NCBI RefSeq assembly: GCF_041770905.1
Contig: NZ_JBEUWX010000002.1
Span: 248,001 to 312,000 of the forward strand
Length of the DNA stretch: 64,000 nt
Source: Propionivibrio hellwigii
GTDB taxonomy: Bacteria > Pseudomonadota > Gammaproteobacteria > Burkholderiales > Rhodocyclaceae
Direction of reading: 5' to 3'
Under the pieces are notes generated by a model. It did not search any database and had not been told where the DNA came from. It saw only the letters and a list, made by a program, of their open reading frames with translations. Positions 26,980-35,490 of the stretch are shown in pieces (position 1 is the first letter of the stretch; each line of letters begins with the position of its first letter). The translations under genes were made by a program, and so were the position numbers.

Positions 26980-27250
26980 TAGCTCGCGGCAATAGCGATG
27001 GCGACGAGGCGTGCTGCTCGTTTTCTACTGTGGCTTGCCGAGTTGCTGTCTGCGCCTTTCAGATGTGCTCGGCTATCTAAATCGGCCGGCCGCAAGCCCG
27101 CGTCAATAGGGTGTTTGCGGGCTGGTAGTCTGGAAACCCGCGTAAACAGTGGGCTAGCGGATAGGTCGGCTGGAAACACCCGTAAATGCTGGGCTGGCGG
27201 GCAGCCCCTCCGGAAATGCCCGTTTTACGCGGGGTTTAGGGCAGGCAGTA
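26980..27250. repeat. Partial long direct repeat copy LR-B
   Basis: This copy starts internally relative to LR-A and LR-C, at the GCAATAGCGATGGCGACGAGG segment, and ends with its 40-bp units. It closely matches LR-C through CTTTCAGATGTGCTCGG and the following array. It lies just beyond the 3' end of the second AT-rich membrane gene. Confidence 0.75.
27088..27247. repeat. 40-bp tandem repeat array R3 (4 units)
   Basis: Four units of 40 bp (27088, 27128, 27168, 27208), nearly the same unit order as R4 at 28279-28438, for example CGTAAACAGTGGGCTAGCGG in the second unit of both. Confidence 0.85.
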
Positions 27251-27305
27251 CGAAATCTTTCGTCATTGTCCATACTTTGCGGGTTTGGGGCTGGTCGGCA
27301 AAGCT

Positions 27306-27767
27306 TCAGGCAAAGGCTTCCCGAAGAATCATGAATGCTATAAAAGACGAAACAAACATAGAGAAAATGAGCACCGCAAAGGCTTGAAAGAGAGACTGAG
27401 TTGATATTAAAGCACTTTCTTCGTCACTAATGTCACGAAGATAATCTGATTGATTGAGTTTTTTAAAGAACTCAGAATAAATAGAAATATCTTTTCTATA
27501 AAAGTGAATAGCAAAAACAATGCACATAAATAATATTGATAAGTAAATATACAGCATATTGCTCTTGATAAAATCTATAACGGGAATATTTTTATCAGGT
27601 GCACTTTCTAAAGACACATATGTAGTACAAACTCCTGCTACTACTCCACCCAAGGAGTGTGTACGCAGCATATCCTTTGTTCTTTTATAGAGCGCTTTTC
27701 TCTTCTTTAATGGCATTTCTTTATCTACCGACGTGTCAGTAGTATTTTTATTTGTGGAGTTTTTCAT
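27306..27767 (-). CDS. AT-rich orphan membrane protein (two to three TM segments)
   Basis: I do not recognise this 153-residue product. It has a hydrophilic lysine/threonine-rich N-terminus (residues 1-35), a moderately hydrophobic stretch at 38-52, clear membrane helices at about 68-90 (NMLYIYLSILFMCIVFAIHF) and 127-150 (FQAFAVLIFSMFVSSFIAFM), and an acidic segment between them. The gene is AT-rich like the 208-residue gene at 25390 and in the same orientation. AAGGG lies about 10 bases before the ATG. Its start overlaps the end of a small upstream frame by four bases. It is bracketed by LR-B and LR-C. Confidence 0.6.
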   Translation of the reverse strand: MKNSTNKNTTDTSVDKEMPLKKRKALYKRTKDMLRTHSLGGVVAGVCTTYVSLESAPDKNIPVIDFIKSNMLYIYLSILFMCIVFAIHFYRKDISIYSEFFKKLNQSDYLRDISDEESALISTQSLFQAFAVLIFSMFVSSFIAFMILREAFA

Positions 27768-28045
27768 TTCTCGCCCTTTTTGATAGATTGAGTATTTTTA
27801 ATATTCAAATACCACAATATACTTTTTTGCAATAAAATATTATTTATGGGGCTTAACAAATTTCTGGAAAAAGTGCTGTAATGATTACAGGATATAGAGT
27901 GTTTTGTAAAAGACGTTGTATTTTTCATCCTTGTGCCTCTTGCTTTGATGAGACACTGAGTATGAAGATATTTCGATACGTTAGCTTTGAGCGCTGTCTC
28001 AATATCAGAAAGTAATACGTGGCAGGCTAGTCCTGCGTTACCCAA
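27764..28045 (-). CDS. Possible small AT-rich ORF upstream of membrane gene
   Basis: A 93-codon frame overlaps the start of the 27306-27767 gene by ATGA, which would suit translational coupling. Its first codons lie inside LR-C and the rest in AT-rich DNA. There is no recognisable domain, no hydrophobic segment and no clear SD, so it may instead be the promoter region of the membrane gene. Confidence 0.25.
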   Translation of the reverse strand: MGNAGLACHVLLSDIETALKANVSKYLHTQCLIKARGTRMKNTTSFTKHSISCNHYSTFSRNLLSPINNILLQKSILWYLNIKNTQSIKKGEK

Positions 28046-28559
28046 TTGTCAATGGGTTGGAATAAGGATTGTGGAAAAGTGCAGTGGATGTAGTGCTCTT
28101 AAATTTTTGGGGCGTGGCTTTGTACGAAAAGAGGCAGTGATGCGCTGGTGGTACGCGGCCGGCTGATTTGTGGTTTGCGGCGATAGCGACGGCGATGAGG
28201 CACACTACTCGTTTTTTACTGTGGCTTGCCGAGTTGCTGTCTGCGCCTTTCAGATGTGCTCGGTTATCTAAATCTTCCGGCCGCAAGCCCGCGTCAATAG
28301 GGCGTTTGCGGGTAGGCTGCCCGGAAACCCGCGTAAACAGTGGGCTAGCGGATAAGTCGGCTGGAAACGCCCGTAAACAGTGGGCTTGCGGGCAGCCCCT
28401 CCGGAAATGCCCGTTTTACGCGGGGTTCAGGGCGGCCTTGTGGCGGGGGTATGGCAGGTGTTGTCGTCGGTCTGTGGTGGGTGCTGTGGTGGGTCTGCGG
28501 CCGCCAGCGGTGGTAATTCAGCCGGCAATGCGTCCTTCCTGCGCGGCTGGCGGTCGCGG
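28022..28559. repeat. Long direct repeat copy LR-C
   Basis: Same-orientation partner of LR-A, bearing the same ordered landmarks and four 40-bp units at 28279-28438. It ends about 40 bp before the stop codon of the DUF3106 gene, so the island abuts that operon directly. Confidence 0.8.
28279..28438. repeat. 40-bp tandem repeat array R4 (4 units)
   Basis: Units at 28279, 28319, 28359 and 28399, all 40 bp. Unit 4 (CTCCGGAAATGCCCGTTTTA...) is nearly identical to the last units of R2 and R3. Confidence 0.85.
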
Positions 28560-28601
28560 CGCTTTGCCGTGCTGCCGTGCCCTAGGAAACGATTGGGTGT
28601 G

Positions 28602-29162
28602 TTATTGGGCGTCGGGGGTTTGGGGGGATTCGGTCGGGGCGGGCGCTGCCGGCGTGTCGGCGGGATTGGGCGCTGGGGAGGGGGTGGGGGGTGGGGCGGC
28701 CGGGCGCGTTGTTTGCGATTGCGGGGGCTTGGCGGCCATTTTCTTGAGTTTTTCTTTTTCTTCTTCCGGAAGGCTGGAGTAGGCTTTCCATTGCTGGCGC
28801 AGCTGTTCTCTTTGCGCCGCAGGCATTTGCGCCATTTCCTGGAAAAATTCGCGGGCGGCGATGCGTTCTTCGTTTGTCAGTTTGGACCAGGTTTGCATCT
28901 GTTCCTGAACCCGCCGTTGTTCTTGCGGGGTCATTTCAGGAAAGCGGCTGGCGATGGTGAGCCAGGTTTTCTGGCGGTAGGCTTCCATGGCATCCCAGTC
29001 GTCGCAAAGCGGGGCGAGGATGATTTTCTGCGCAGTCGTCAGTTCATACCACATGGGCTGCGGCGGCGTGGCCATGAGTACCGGGCCGGAGGGCGCCGCC
29101 CAGGCAGGCGCCGTTAGGAATATGCCGGCGATCGCTGCTAGGGCGATGCCTGTTTGAGCCAT
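28602..29162 (-). CDS. DUF3106 domain protein
   Basis: This 186-residue exported protein has a signal peptide (residues 1-22, ending APAWA), a charged helical central part rich in Q/E/R with repeated WxxLT-like motifs (MWYELTTAQKIILAPL, TWSKLTNEERIAAREFF, QWKAYSSLPEEEKEKL), and a 40-residue proline/threonine-rich tail. This matches the DUF3106 family of Betaproteobacteria. Function is unknown; the position after an ECF sigma and a DUF3619 membrane protein suggests an envelope-stress module. It overlaps the upstream gene by 25 bp. The RDD-family gene often found next in relatives is replaced by the repeat island. Confidence 0.85.
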   Translation of the reverse strand: MAQTGIALAAIAGIFLTAPAWAAPSGPVLMATPPQPMWYELTTAQKIILAPLCDDWDAMEAYRQKTWLTIASRFPEMTPQEQRRVQEQMQTWSKLTNEERIAAREFFQEMAQMPAAQREQLRQQWKAYSSLPEEEKEKLKKMAAKPPQSQTTRPAAPPPTPSPAPNPADTPAAPAPTESPQTPDAQ

Positions 29163-29515
29163 GCGTTGAATCCTTTGTCGGTGTAGGCATTGACCGGAAG
29201 GTCGCCGGCCAGCAGGGCGCTGTCGATTTCGCTCAGTTCGTTGACTTGCCGGTCGGCCAGCCAGAATGTCGTCAATACGGCGGCTGCGACCAGCGCCAGC
29301 GCTGCGATGAGTTGGTTGTAGTGGCGCGGGATGTCGAGATGAATATTCAGGAAGCTGCCGGCCGTTGCTAGCGATGATTGCGCGACGGCCTGTTTTTGAT
29401 GCGCCAGTGCGATGCGGCGCGCTTGCGCCAGGCGATCCGCCGTTGCCTGCGGCAGGTCGTGCAGCCCTTGCTCCAGGTGTTTCCGGATCTGGCAGGCAAA
29501 CTGTTGTTCGTTCAT
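29138..29515 (-). CDS. DUF3619 membrane protein, possible anti-sigma partner
   Basis: The 125-residue product begins MNEQQFACQIRKHLEQGL and has one membrane helix at about residues 73-92 (QLIAALALVAAAVLTTFWLA). The short C-terminal domain includes LLAGDLPVNAYTDKGFNAWL. The start at 29515 overlaps the stop of the sigma-factor gene by four bases, giving tight coupling. A single-TM protein encoded right after an ECF sigma factor is a typical anti-sigma arrangement, but no zinc anti-sigma motif is visible, so that role is inferred from position. Confidence 0.85.
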   Translation of the reverse strand: MNEQQFACQIRKHLEQGLHDLPQATADRLAQARRIALAHQKQAVAQSSLATAGSFLNIHLDIPRHYNQLIAALALVAAAVLTTFWLADRQVNELSEIDSALLAGDLPVNAYTDKGFNAWLKQASP

Positions 29516-30078
29516 AGCGTGATTCCTTTGGTTCTCAATGCCTTGGCGAGCGTGTGCGTTGCGCGGGAGCAGTGCGTTTTGACACTGCCTTCGGAGCAGC
29601 CCATTGCTGCGGCGGTTTCCGCAACATCCATTTCTTCCCAGTAACGCATGAGAAAAGCCTGGCGTTGACGCGCCGGTAGAGATTTTATTTCGTTTTCGAT
29701 GGCTTTGAGGATTTCCGACTGTTCCAGTTGTCCGTGCGGGGTGTTGGGGGTGCTGGTTTCGGTGTTGACTTCCAGCGTTTCGAGCGGGTCGAACTCTTCG
29801 TCCTTGTCGCTGGTGGTCAGCGAAGAGAGTAGGGTTGTCCACAGTGAACGCACTTTGCTGCGCCGGTAGTAATCGCGAATTGCGTTTTGCAGGATGCGCT
29901 GGAAGAGCAGCGGTAATTCGCCCGCCGGGCGGTCTCCGTATTTTTCGGCAAGGCGCAGCATCGCGTCCTGCACGATGTCAAGCGCGGTGTCTTCGTCCTT
30001 GACCGCAAAAACCGCCTGTTTGAAGGCGCGGCGTTCGGTTGCGGTAAGAAAATCAGAGAGTTCGCGTTGACTGGCCAG
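29512..30078 (-). CDS. ECF-type RNA polymerase sigma factor, probable CTG start
   Basis: The product carries sigma region 2 (RAFKQAVFAVKDEDTALDIV..., with RILQNAIRDYYRRSKVR) and region 4 (LPARQRQAFLMRYWEE, then DVAETAAAMGCSEGSVKTHC). Canonical starts give a truncated protein: the first GTG at 29973 falls inside region 2. The frame continues upstream as LASQRELSDFLTATERRAF with no ATG, GTG or TTG before an in-frame TAA. AAGGA lies seven bases before the CTG at 30078, and the family I know starts with MASQRELSDF at this point. That gives 188 residues. It is divergent from ilvI. Confidence 0.85.
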   Translation of the reverse strand: MASQRELSDFLTATERRAFKQAVFAVKDEDTALDIVQDAMLRLAEKYGDRPAGELPLLFQRILQNAIRDYYRRSKVRSLWTTLLSSLTTSDKDEEFDPLETLEVNTETSTPNTPHGQLEQSEILKAIENEIKSLPARQRQAFLMRYWEEMDVAETAAAMGCSEGSVKTHCSRATHTLAKALRTKGITL

Positions 30079-30224
30079 AGAGGGATCCTTGCTGAAAATT
30101 TAAGTCGATGTTTCCCGGCGTTTTCCAGGGTTTCCAAGGCCTTGTAGCCTTGACCAATGACCGGCTAAACGGTACTGTTACGCCGTATTTCCGCTTGTTA
30201 AAACGAATGATAAGGCAAACACCA

Positions 30225-31934
30225 ATGACGATGATGACCGGCGCCGAAATTGTGATCAGGTGCCTTCAGGAAGAAAAAGTTGATTACGTGTTCGGTTATC
30301 CCGGAGGCGCCGTTTTACATCTATATGACGAACTTTTCAAGCAGGATAAGGTTCCCAGGGTTCGCCATATTTTGACCCGGCATGAGCAGGGCGCCGTACA
30401 CGCGGCCGATGGACTGGCGCGATCGACCGGCAGGGTCGGCGTGGCGCTGGTGACTTCCGGACCGGGCGCGACCAACGCCGTGACGGGCATTGCGACGGCT
30501 TATATGGATTCGATTCCCCTGGTTGTGCTCACGGGGCAGGTGCCGACTTCCTATATCGGTCAGGACGCCTTTCAGGAAGTCGATGCCGTTGGTGTGACCC
30601 GACATTGCGTCAAGCATAATTTCCTGATCAAGCACGTCGAGGATATCGCCGTGACGATGAAAAAGGCGTTCTACATCGCTCAGACAGGTCGCCCGGGGCC
30701 CGTCGTCATCGATATTCCCAAGGATGTTACAGCGGCCAAATGCAGGTTTGAATACCCGGCCGAGATTCATATGCGCTCTTATAACCCCATTGTGAAAGGG
30801 CATTCCGGGCAGATCAGGAAAGCGGTTAATCTGCTGCTAAACGCCAAACGCCCGATTATCTATACGGGTGGCGGGGTGATTCTGGGCAATGCCGCCGAAG
30901 CTCTGACCGCGCTGGCGCGCCGTCTGGGGGCGCCGGTAACCAATACGCTGATGGGCTTGGGCGGGTTTCCGGGAACCGATCCGCAGTTTTTGGGCATGTT
31001 GGGCATGCACGGCACGCTGGAAGCGAATCTGGCGATGCAGCATAGTGACGTGGTGCTGGCCGTCGGCGCGCGTTTCGATGACCGGGTGATCGGCAACCCC
31101 GAACATTTCCTTTCGGTGCCGCACAAGATCATTCATATCGACGTCGATCCCGCGTCGATTTCCAAGCGCGTGCCGGTCGATGTGCCCATCGTTGGCGACG
31201 TTGCCGACGTGCTCGAAGAAATGAATCGGCTGTTGGAGACTGAATCCGGCAAGCCCGATCTGGCGAAATGGTGGGAAGAAATTGAAGGATGGCGGGCGAG
31301 GGCGTGTCTGAAGTACAAGATGGGCAAAAAAATCATGCCGCAGTTCGCCATTGAAACGCTTTGGAAAGTGACTGAAGGCAAGGCGTTTGTCGCTTCCGAC
31401 GTCGGGCAGCATCAGATGTGGGCTGCGCAGTATTACAAATTCGACATGCCGCGCCGCTGGCTCAATTCGGGTGGTCTGGGCACGATGGGCGTGGGTCTTC
31501 CCTATGCCATGGGCGCGGCGATGGCTCACCCCGGGCAGCCGGTTGCGTGCATTACCGGCGACGGGTCGATCCAGATGTGCATCCAGGAATTGGCGACGAT
31601 CAAGCAATATCGCCTGCCGATCAAGATTCTTTGCCTGAACAACAACTATCTGGGCATGGTGCGGCAGTGGCAGGAAATGTTCTACGACCGGCGCTATTCG
31701 CAAACCCATATGGAGTTTGCGCCGGATTTCGTCAAGCTGGCCGAGGCTTACGGTCATATCGGACTGCGTGTCGAGCGGCCGGAGGATCTGGAACCGGCCT
31801 TACGCAAGGCGTTCTTCGAGCACAAGGACGAAACCGTATTTCTGGATATTCGTACGAATCCGGAAGCCAATGTGTTCCCGATGGTGGCGGCCGGCAAAGG
31901 GCTGTCTGAAATCGTTCTGGCCGAATGTTTATGA
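30225..31934 (+). CDS. ilvI: Acetolactate synthase, large subunit
   Basis: The catalytic ThDP/FAD subunit condenses pyruvate with pyruvate or 2-ketobutyrate, the first step for valine, leucine and isoleucine. The 569-residue protein shows FGYPGGAVLHLYDEL, the catalytic glutamate in LTRHEQGAVHAADG, GQVPTSYIGQDAFQE, and the ThDP motif GDGSIQMCIQELATIKQY with NNN. The start at 30225 (MTMMTGAEIVIRCLQEE) has AAGG nine bases upstream; the longer open frame has no such support. ilvH follows 11 bp later. Confidence 0.96.
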   Translation: MTMMTGAEIVIRCLQEEKVDYVFGYPGGAVLHLYDELFKQDKVPRVRHILTRHEQGAVHAADGLARSTGRVGVALVTSGPGATNAVTGIATAYMDSIPLVVLTGQVPTSYIGQDAFQEVDAVGVTRHCVKHNFLIKHVEDIAVTMKKAFYIAQTGRPGPVVIDIPKDVTAAKCRFEYPAEIHMRSYNPIVKGHSGQIRKAVNLLLNAKRPIIYTGGGVILGNAAEALTALARRLGAPVTNTLMGLGGFPGTDPQFLGMLGMHGTLEANLAMQHSDVVLAVGARFDDRVIGNPEHFLSVPHKIIHIDVDPASISKRVPVDVPIVGDVADVLEEMNRLLETESGKPDLAKWWEEIEGWRARACLKYKMGKKIMPQFAIETLWKVTEGKAFVASDVGQHQMWAAQYYKFDMPRRWLNSGGLGTMGVGLPYAMGAAMAHPGQPVACITGDGSIQMCIQELATIKQYRLPIKILCLNNNYLGMVRQWQEMFYDRRYSQTHMEFAPDFVKLAEAYGHIGLRVERPEDLEPALRKAFFEHKDETVFLDIRTNPEANVFPMVAAGKGLSEIVLAECL

Positions 31935-31945
31935 GGAAGCCCGAT

Positions 31946-32443
31946 ATGCGACACATTATTTCAGTTTTGCTGGAGAACGAATCTGGCGCGCTTTCCCGCG
32001 TGGCCGGGCTGTTTTCGGCGCGCGGCTACAACATCGAAACGCTGACGGTCGCACCGACCGAGGATGCCTCGCTCTCGCGCCTGACCATCGTGACGAATGG
32101 CAGCGACGAGATCATTGAGCAGATCACCAAGCAGCTGAACAAACTGATCGACGTCGTCAAAGTCGTCGATCTTTCCGAAGCGGCGCACATTGAACGCGAA
32201 CTGATGCTAATCAAGGTACGTGCTTCCGGTAAGGATCGTGAGGAGATGAAGCGGATGGTCGATATTTTCCGCGGTCATGTCGTCGATGTGACCGAAACGA
32301 CCTATGTCATTGAATTAACGGGCAGTTGCTCGAAACTGGACTCTTTCATTCAGGCCATCGACGCCAGACTGATTCTTGAAACGGTTCGCACGGGCATTAG
32401 CGGTATTGGCCGCGGGGACCGGATTCTCAGAGTCCAGGCATGA
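31946..32443 (+). CDS. ilvH: Acetolactate synthase, small regulatory subunit
   Basis: IlvH binds the large subunit and gives valine feedback inhibition. The 165-residue product starts MRHIISVLLENESGALSRVAGLFSARGYN, the standard ACT domain with the glycine/asparagine valine-site region, followed by the C-terminal domain (VDVTETTYVIELTG). GAGGAAG precedes the ATG at 31946. It sits between ilvI and ilvC in the usual operon. Confidence 0.96.
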   Translation: MRHIISVLLENESGALSRVAGLFSARGYNIETLTVAPTEDASLSRLTIVTNGSDEIIEQITKQLNKLIDVVKVVDLSEAAHIERELMLIKVRASGKDREEMKRMVDIFRGHVVDVTETTYVIELTGSCSKLDSFIQAIDARLILETVRTGISGIGRGDRILRVQA

Positions 32444-32513
32444 TCGGGTTTAACAGCATGCCGTTTGTTTGTTGATAGACGGTTTTTTTCATCGCACAGT
32501 TGAAAGGCAAAAC

Positions 32514-33530
32514 ATGAAAGTGTATTACGACAAGGACGCCGACCTCTCGCTCATCAAAGGCAAAAAGGTGACGATCATCGGCTATGGCTCGCAAGGCCAT
32601 GCGCATGCCCAGAATCTGACCGACTCCGGCGTCAAGGTCACGGTGGGTCTGCGCAAAGGCGGTGCTTCTTGGAGCAAGGCGGTAAAGGCTGGCCTCAAGG
32701 TTGAAGAAGTCGCCAAAGCGGTCAAAGGCGCCGATGTCGTAATGATGCTGCTGCCCGACGAAAATATTCCGGGCGTGTATTCCAGCGAAGTGGTGCCGAA
32801 CATCAAAAAAGGCGCAACCCTTGCCTTTGCCCACGGATTTAATATTCACTACAACCAGGTCGTGCCGCGCGAGGATCTCGATGTCATTATGGTTGCGCCC
32901 AAAGGGCCGGGCCACACGGTGCGTTCCGAATACCTCAAAGGCGGCGGTGTGCCTCAGCTGATCGCCGTCTATCAGGATAAATCCGGCAAGGCACGGGACA
33001 TCGCTTTGTCGTATGCGGCGGCCAATGGCGGTACCAAGGCGGGCGTTATCGAAACGACCTTCCGCGAAGAGACCGAAACCGACCTGTTTGGTGAACAGAC
33101 GGTGCTATGCGGCGGCTGCGTCGAACTCGTCAAAATGGGTTTCGAGACGCTGGTTGAAGCCGGCTATGCGCCGGAAATGGCGTACTTTGAATGTCTGCAC
33201 GAACTCAAGCTGATCGTCGATCTGATGTACGAAGGCGGTATCGCCACGATGAATTACTCGGTGTCGAACAATGCCGAATACGGTGAATACGTCACCGGGG
33301 CGAAGGTCATCAACGCGCAGTCGCGTACCGCCATGCGTGAAGCGCTAGCGCGTATCCAAAATGGCGAATACGCCAGGCAGTTTATCCTTGAGGGCAACAC
33401 CAACTATCCGTCGATGACCGCCTACCGCCGTTTGACCGCCGAACACCAGATTGAAAAGATCGGCGCCAAGCTGCGCGACATGATGCCTTGGATTAAGAAA
33501 AACAAGCTGGTCGATCAGTCGAAAAACTAA
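32514..33530 (+). CDS. ilvC: Ketol-acid reductoisomerase
   Basis: IlvC isomerises and reduces acetolactate with NADPH. The 338-residue class I enzyme begins MKVYYDKDADLSL, with the Rossmann motif IIGYGSQGHAHAQNL, the NADPH-specificity region VGLRKGGASW, MVAPKGPGHTVRSEY, and the C-terminal metal-binding DLFGEQTVLCGG and ECLHELKLIVDLMYEGG. Third gene of ilvIHC, followed by a likely terminator at 33671-33700. Confidence 0.97.
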   Translation: MKVYYDKDADLSLIKGKKVTIIGYGSQGHAHAQNLTDSGVKVTVGLRKGGASWSKAVKAGLKVEEVAKAVKGADVVMMLLPDENIPGVYSSEVVPNIKKGATLAFAHGFNIHYNQVVPREDLDVIMVAPKGPGHTVRSEYLKGGGVPQLIAVYQDKSGKARDIALSYAAANGGTKAGVIETTFREETETDLFGEQTVLCGGCVELVKMGFETLVEAGYAPEMAYFECLHELKLIVDLMYEGGIATMNYSVSNNAEYGEYVTGAKVINAQSRTAMREALARIQNGEYARQFILEGNTNYPSMTAYRRLTAEHQIEKIGAKLRDMMPWIKKNKLVDQSKN

Positions 33531-33670
33531 CTTTTAACTGATCTGCCAATGCAGCGGAACCGTCGATAGGTAATCGCCCAACCGGCCGGAAGCGTGCGGC
33601 GGTCAAGGCATGGTTCGTCGTTTTTGCTGCGCATCCCGGAATCTTGGGCGGTCTTGCCGATCGTGCGGCG

Positions 33671-33700
33671 CCGCCCAAGGCGTTTCCGGGCGGGTTTTTT
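33671..33700 (+). terminator. Probable terminator after ilvC
   Basis: CCGCCC pairs with GGGCGG around an 11-base loop, followed by GTTTTTT. It lies 140 bp past the ilvC stop and 75 bp before psd, so psd may have its own promoter. Confidence 0.55.
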
Positions 33701-33775
33701 GAACTGGTTTTTTTGGATTGACCGCCGCAGTGCTCCGGATTGCCCGGATTCTGAGGCCCAACCAATGAGGTATTA

Positions 33776-34426
33776 ATGAATTATCCGCATCCCATCATTG
33801 CCAGGGAAGGCTGGCGCTTCATCGCCGTGAGTCTGGTGCTGGCGCTGATTGTGTCGCCGTATGGCTTTTGGTCTGTGCCGTTCTGGTTGGCCTTCTTTTT
33901 TTGCCTGCAGTTTTTCCGCGATCCGGCACGTACCATCGCCGGCGGATCAAACAGCATCGTTGCGCCGGCGGATGGGCGTATCGTCGTCGTTGAGGAGGCC
34001 GAGGATCCCTACCTGAAACGCCGGGCGCTCAAGATCAGCGTTTTCATGAATGTTTTCAATGTGCACTCCAACCGCGCGCCGGTTGCCAGCGTCGTGCAGG
34101 AAAAATGGTACAACCGCGGTTCTTTTCTCAATGCTTCGCTGGACAAAGCCTCAAGCGAGAATGAACGCTGCGCCCTGCACCTGAAAACGACCGATGGGCA
34201 GGATGTGACCTGCGTGCAGATCGCCGGACTCATTGCCCGGCGAATCCTCAATTACGCTTCGGTCAGTATGAAACTGGTGGCAGGGCAACGCTATGGCTTT
34301 ATCCGCTTTGGCTCGCGCGTCGATGTGTATCTGCCGCTTGACGCGAAAGTCAAGGTCGTGATCGGGGAAAAAGTGTTCGCATCGAGCACGGTTCTGGCTG
34401 AACTGGTGCCGTCCGGATCGCATTGA
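33776..34426 (+). CDS. psd: Phosphatidylserine decarboxylase proenzyme
   Basis: Psd makes phosphatidylethanolamine and self-cleaves to create a pyruvoyl group. The 216-residue product is the short form, with N-terminal membrane segments (about 17-50), APADGRIVVV, FMNVFNVHSNRAPV with the catalytic histidine, and FIRFGSRVDVYLP with the Gly-Ser self-cleavage site near residue 185. It follows ilvIHC as in many relatives, but pssA and leuA, normally next, are not here. Confidence 0.94.
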   Translation: MNYPHPIIAREGWRFIAVSLVLALIVSPYGFWSVPFWLAFFFCLQFFRDPARTIAGGSNSIVAPADGRIVVVEEAEDPYLKRRALKISVFMNVFNVHSNRAPVASVVQEKWYNRGSFLNASLDKASSENERCALHLKTTDGQDVTCVQIAGLIARRILNYASVSMKLVAGQRYGFIRFGSRVDVYLPLDAKVKVVIGEKVFASSTVLAELVPSGSH

Positions 34427-34466
34427 TGGCCGGGCCCTTCAACCTTGACATGGAAAGGAGCGCGGT

Positions 34467-35435
34467 GTGAGTCACGATCGTACCGTCATCGTTGCGGATT
34501 GCGACCACGCAAATATTGAGGCCGAGCGGCAGGCGCTGGCGGATGTCTGCCAGAATGTGCGCTGGCTGCATTGCCGCACCGAGGATGAAGTGATCGTACA
34601 GTGCGCCGAGGCGGAGGCGCTGCTTGTCCAGTATGCGCCGCTGACGCGCCGGGTGCTGGCGCATCTGCGGCAGTGCCGCGTTATCGTCCGTTACGGCGTG
34701 GGCGTCGATACGGTTGATCTGAAAGCGGCCGCTGAACGCGGCATCGTCGTCAGCAATGTCCCTGATTACGGCACGCAGGAAGTGGCCGACCATGCGCTGG
34801 CGCTGATGCTTTGTCTGACGCGGAAAATTGCGCTGGCCAATGCGCAGGTGAAGCGCGGTGTCTGGGACTTTCGTGAAACGCGGCCGGTCTTCCGTTTGCA
34901 GGGCAAGACGTTGGGCATTATCGGCGGCGGCCGCATCGGGCGTGCAATGGCGGGCCGCTGCCAGGCGCTGGGAATGCGGATCCTGGTGCACGATCCGTAT
35001 GCCGCGCCGGAGGGCTTGCCGGATTTTATGGCGTCCGCTGATCTGGAAACCTTGCTACAAACCTCCGACGTCGTGTCGCTGCATTGCCCGTTGACGACGG
35101 ATGCGCCGCATTCCACGGCCCATCTGCTTGACGAAGCGCGCCTGCGCCATATGAAGCCGACGGCGTATCTGATCAATACAGCGCGTGGTCGGATCGTCGA
35201 TGAAGCGGCGCTGGCGCGGGCGCTGGCTGAAGGACGGCTGGCGGGCGCGGCCTTTGACGTGCTGGCCGAGGAGCCGGCGCGCGCGGATCATCCCCTGTTC
35301 GCGCACGAAAACTTTTTGTGCACGCCGCACATGGCCTGGCATTCGACGGAATCGGCGCAGGAACTCAAGCGCAAGGCGGCGGAAGAAGCACGGCGGGTAT
35401 TGCTCGGCGAAGCGCCGCATTACCGGGTTAATTAA
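34467..35435 (+). CDS. D-2-hydroxyacid dehydrogenase (CtBP-like)
   Basis: A 322-residue NAD-dependent dehydrogenase. The catalytic arginine is in TARGRIVDEAAL, the glutamate in VLAEEPARADHPL, and the histidine in CTPHMAWHS; the NAD motif is IIGGGRIGRAMAGRC near residue 150. The SYGxGVDTVDL-type substrate segment (VRYGVGVDTVDL) is like the C-terminal-binding-protein subgroup. GTG start at 34467 with AAGGAG six bases before. Substrate unknown. The kdgF/kduI/kduD genes downstream suggest a sugar-acid role, which is inference. Confidence 0.85.
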   Translation: MSHDRTVIVADCDHANIEAERQALADVCQNVRWLHCRTEDEVIVQCAEAEALLVQYAPLTRRVLAHLRQCRVIVRYGVGVDTVDLKAAAERGIVVSNVPDYGTQEVADHALALMLCLTRKIALANAQVKRGVWDFRETRPVFRLQGKTLGIIGGGRIGRAMAGRCQALGMRILVHDPYAAPEGLPDFMASADLETLLQTSDVVSLHCPLTTDAPHSTAHLLDEARLRHMKPTAYLINTARGRIVDEAALARALAEGRLAGAAFDVLAEEPARADHPLFAHENFLCTPHMAWHSTESAQELKRKAAEEARRVLLGEAPHYRVN

Positions 35436-35490
35436 GGGCAGTGTGGCATGTGGTGTCGCCGTATGGTGGTGAATAAGGAAAAAGCGCGTG

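Noticed and set aside
26257..27387. Several plus-strand frames in the long repeats
   Set aside because: Frames are not conserved between LR-A, LR-B and LR-C, and none has a plausible start or domain.
25390..28045. Toxin-immunity or abortive-infection system for the AT-rich membrane genes
   Set aside because: No toxin domain, nuclease motif or antitoxin-like partner is visible; membrane segments alone do not justify the name.
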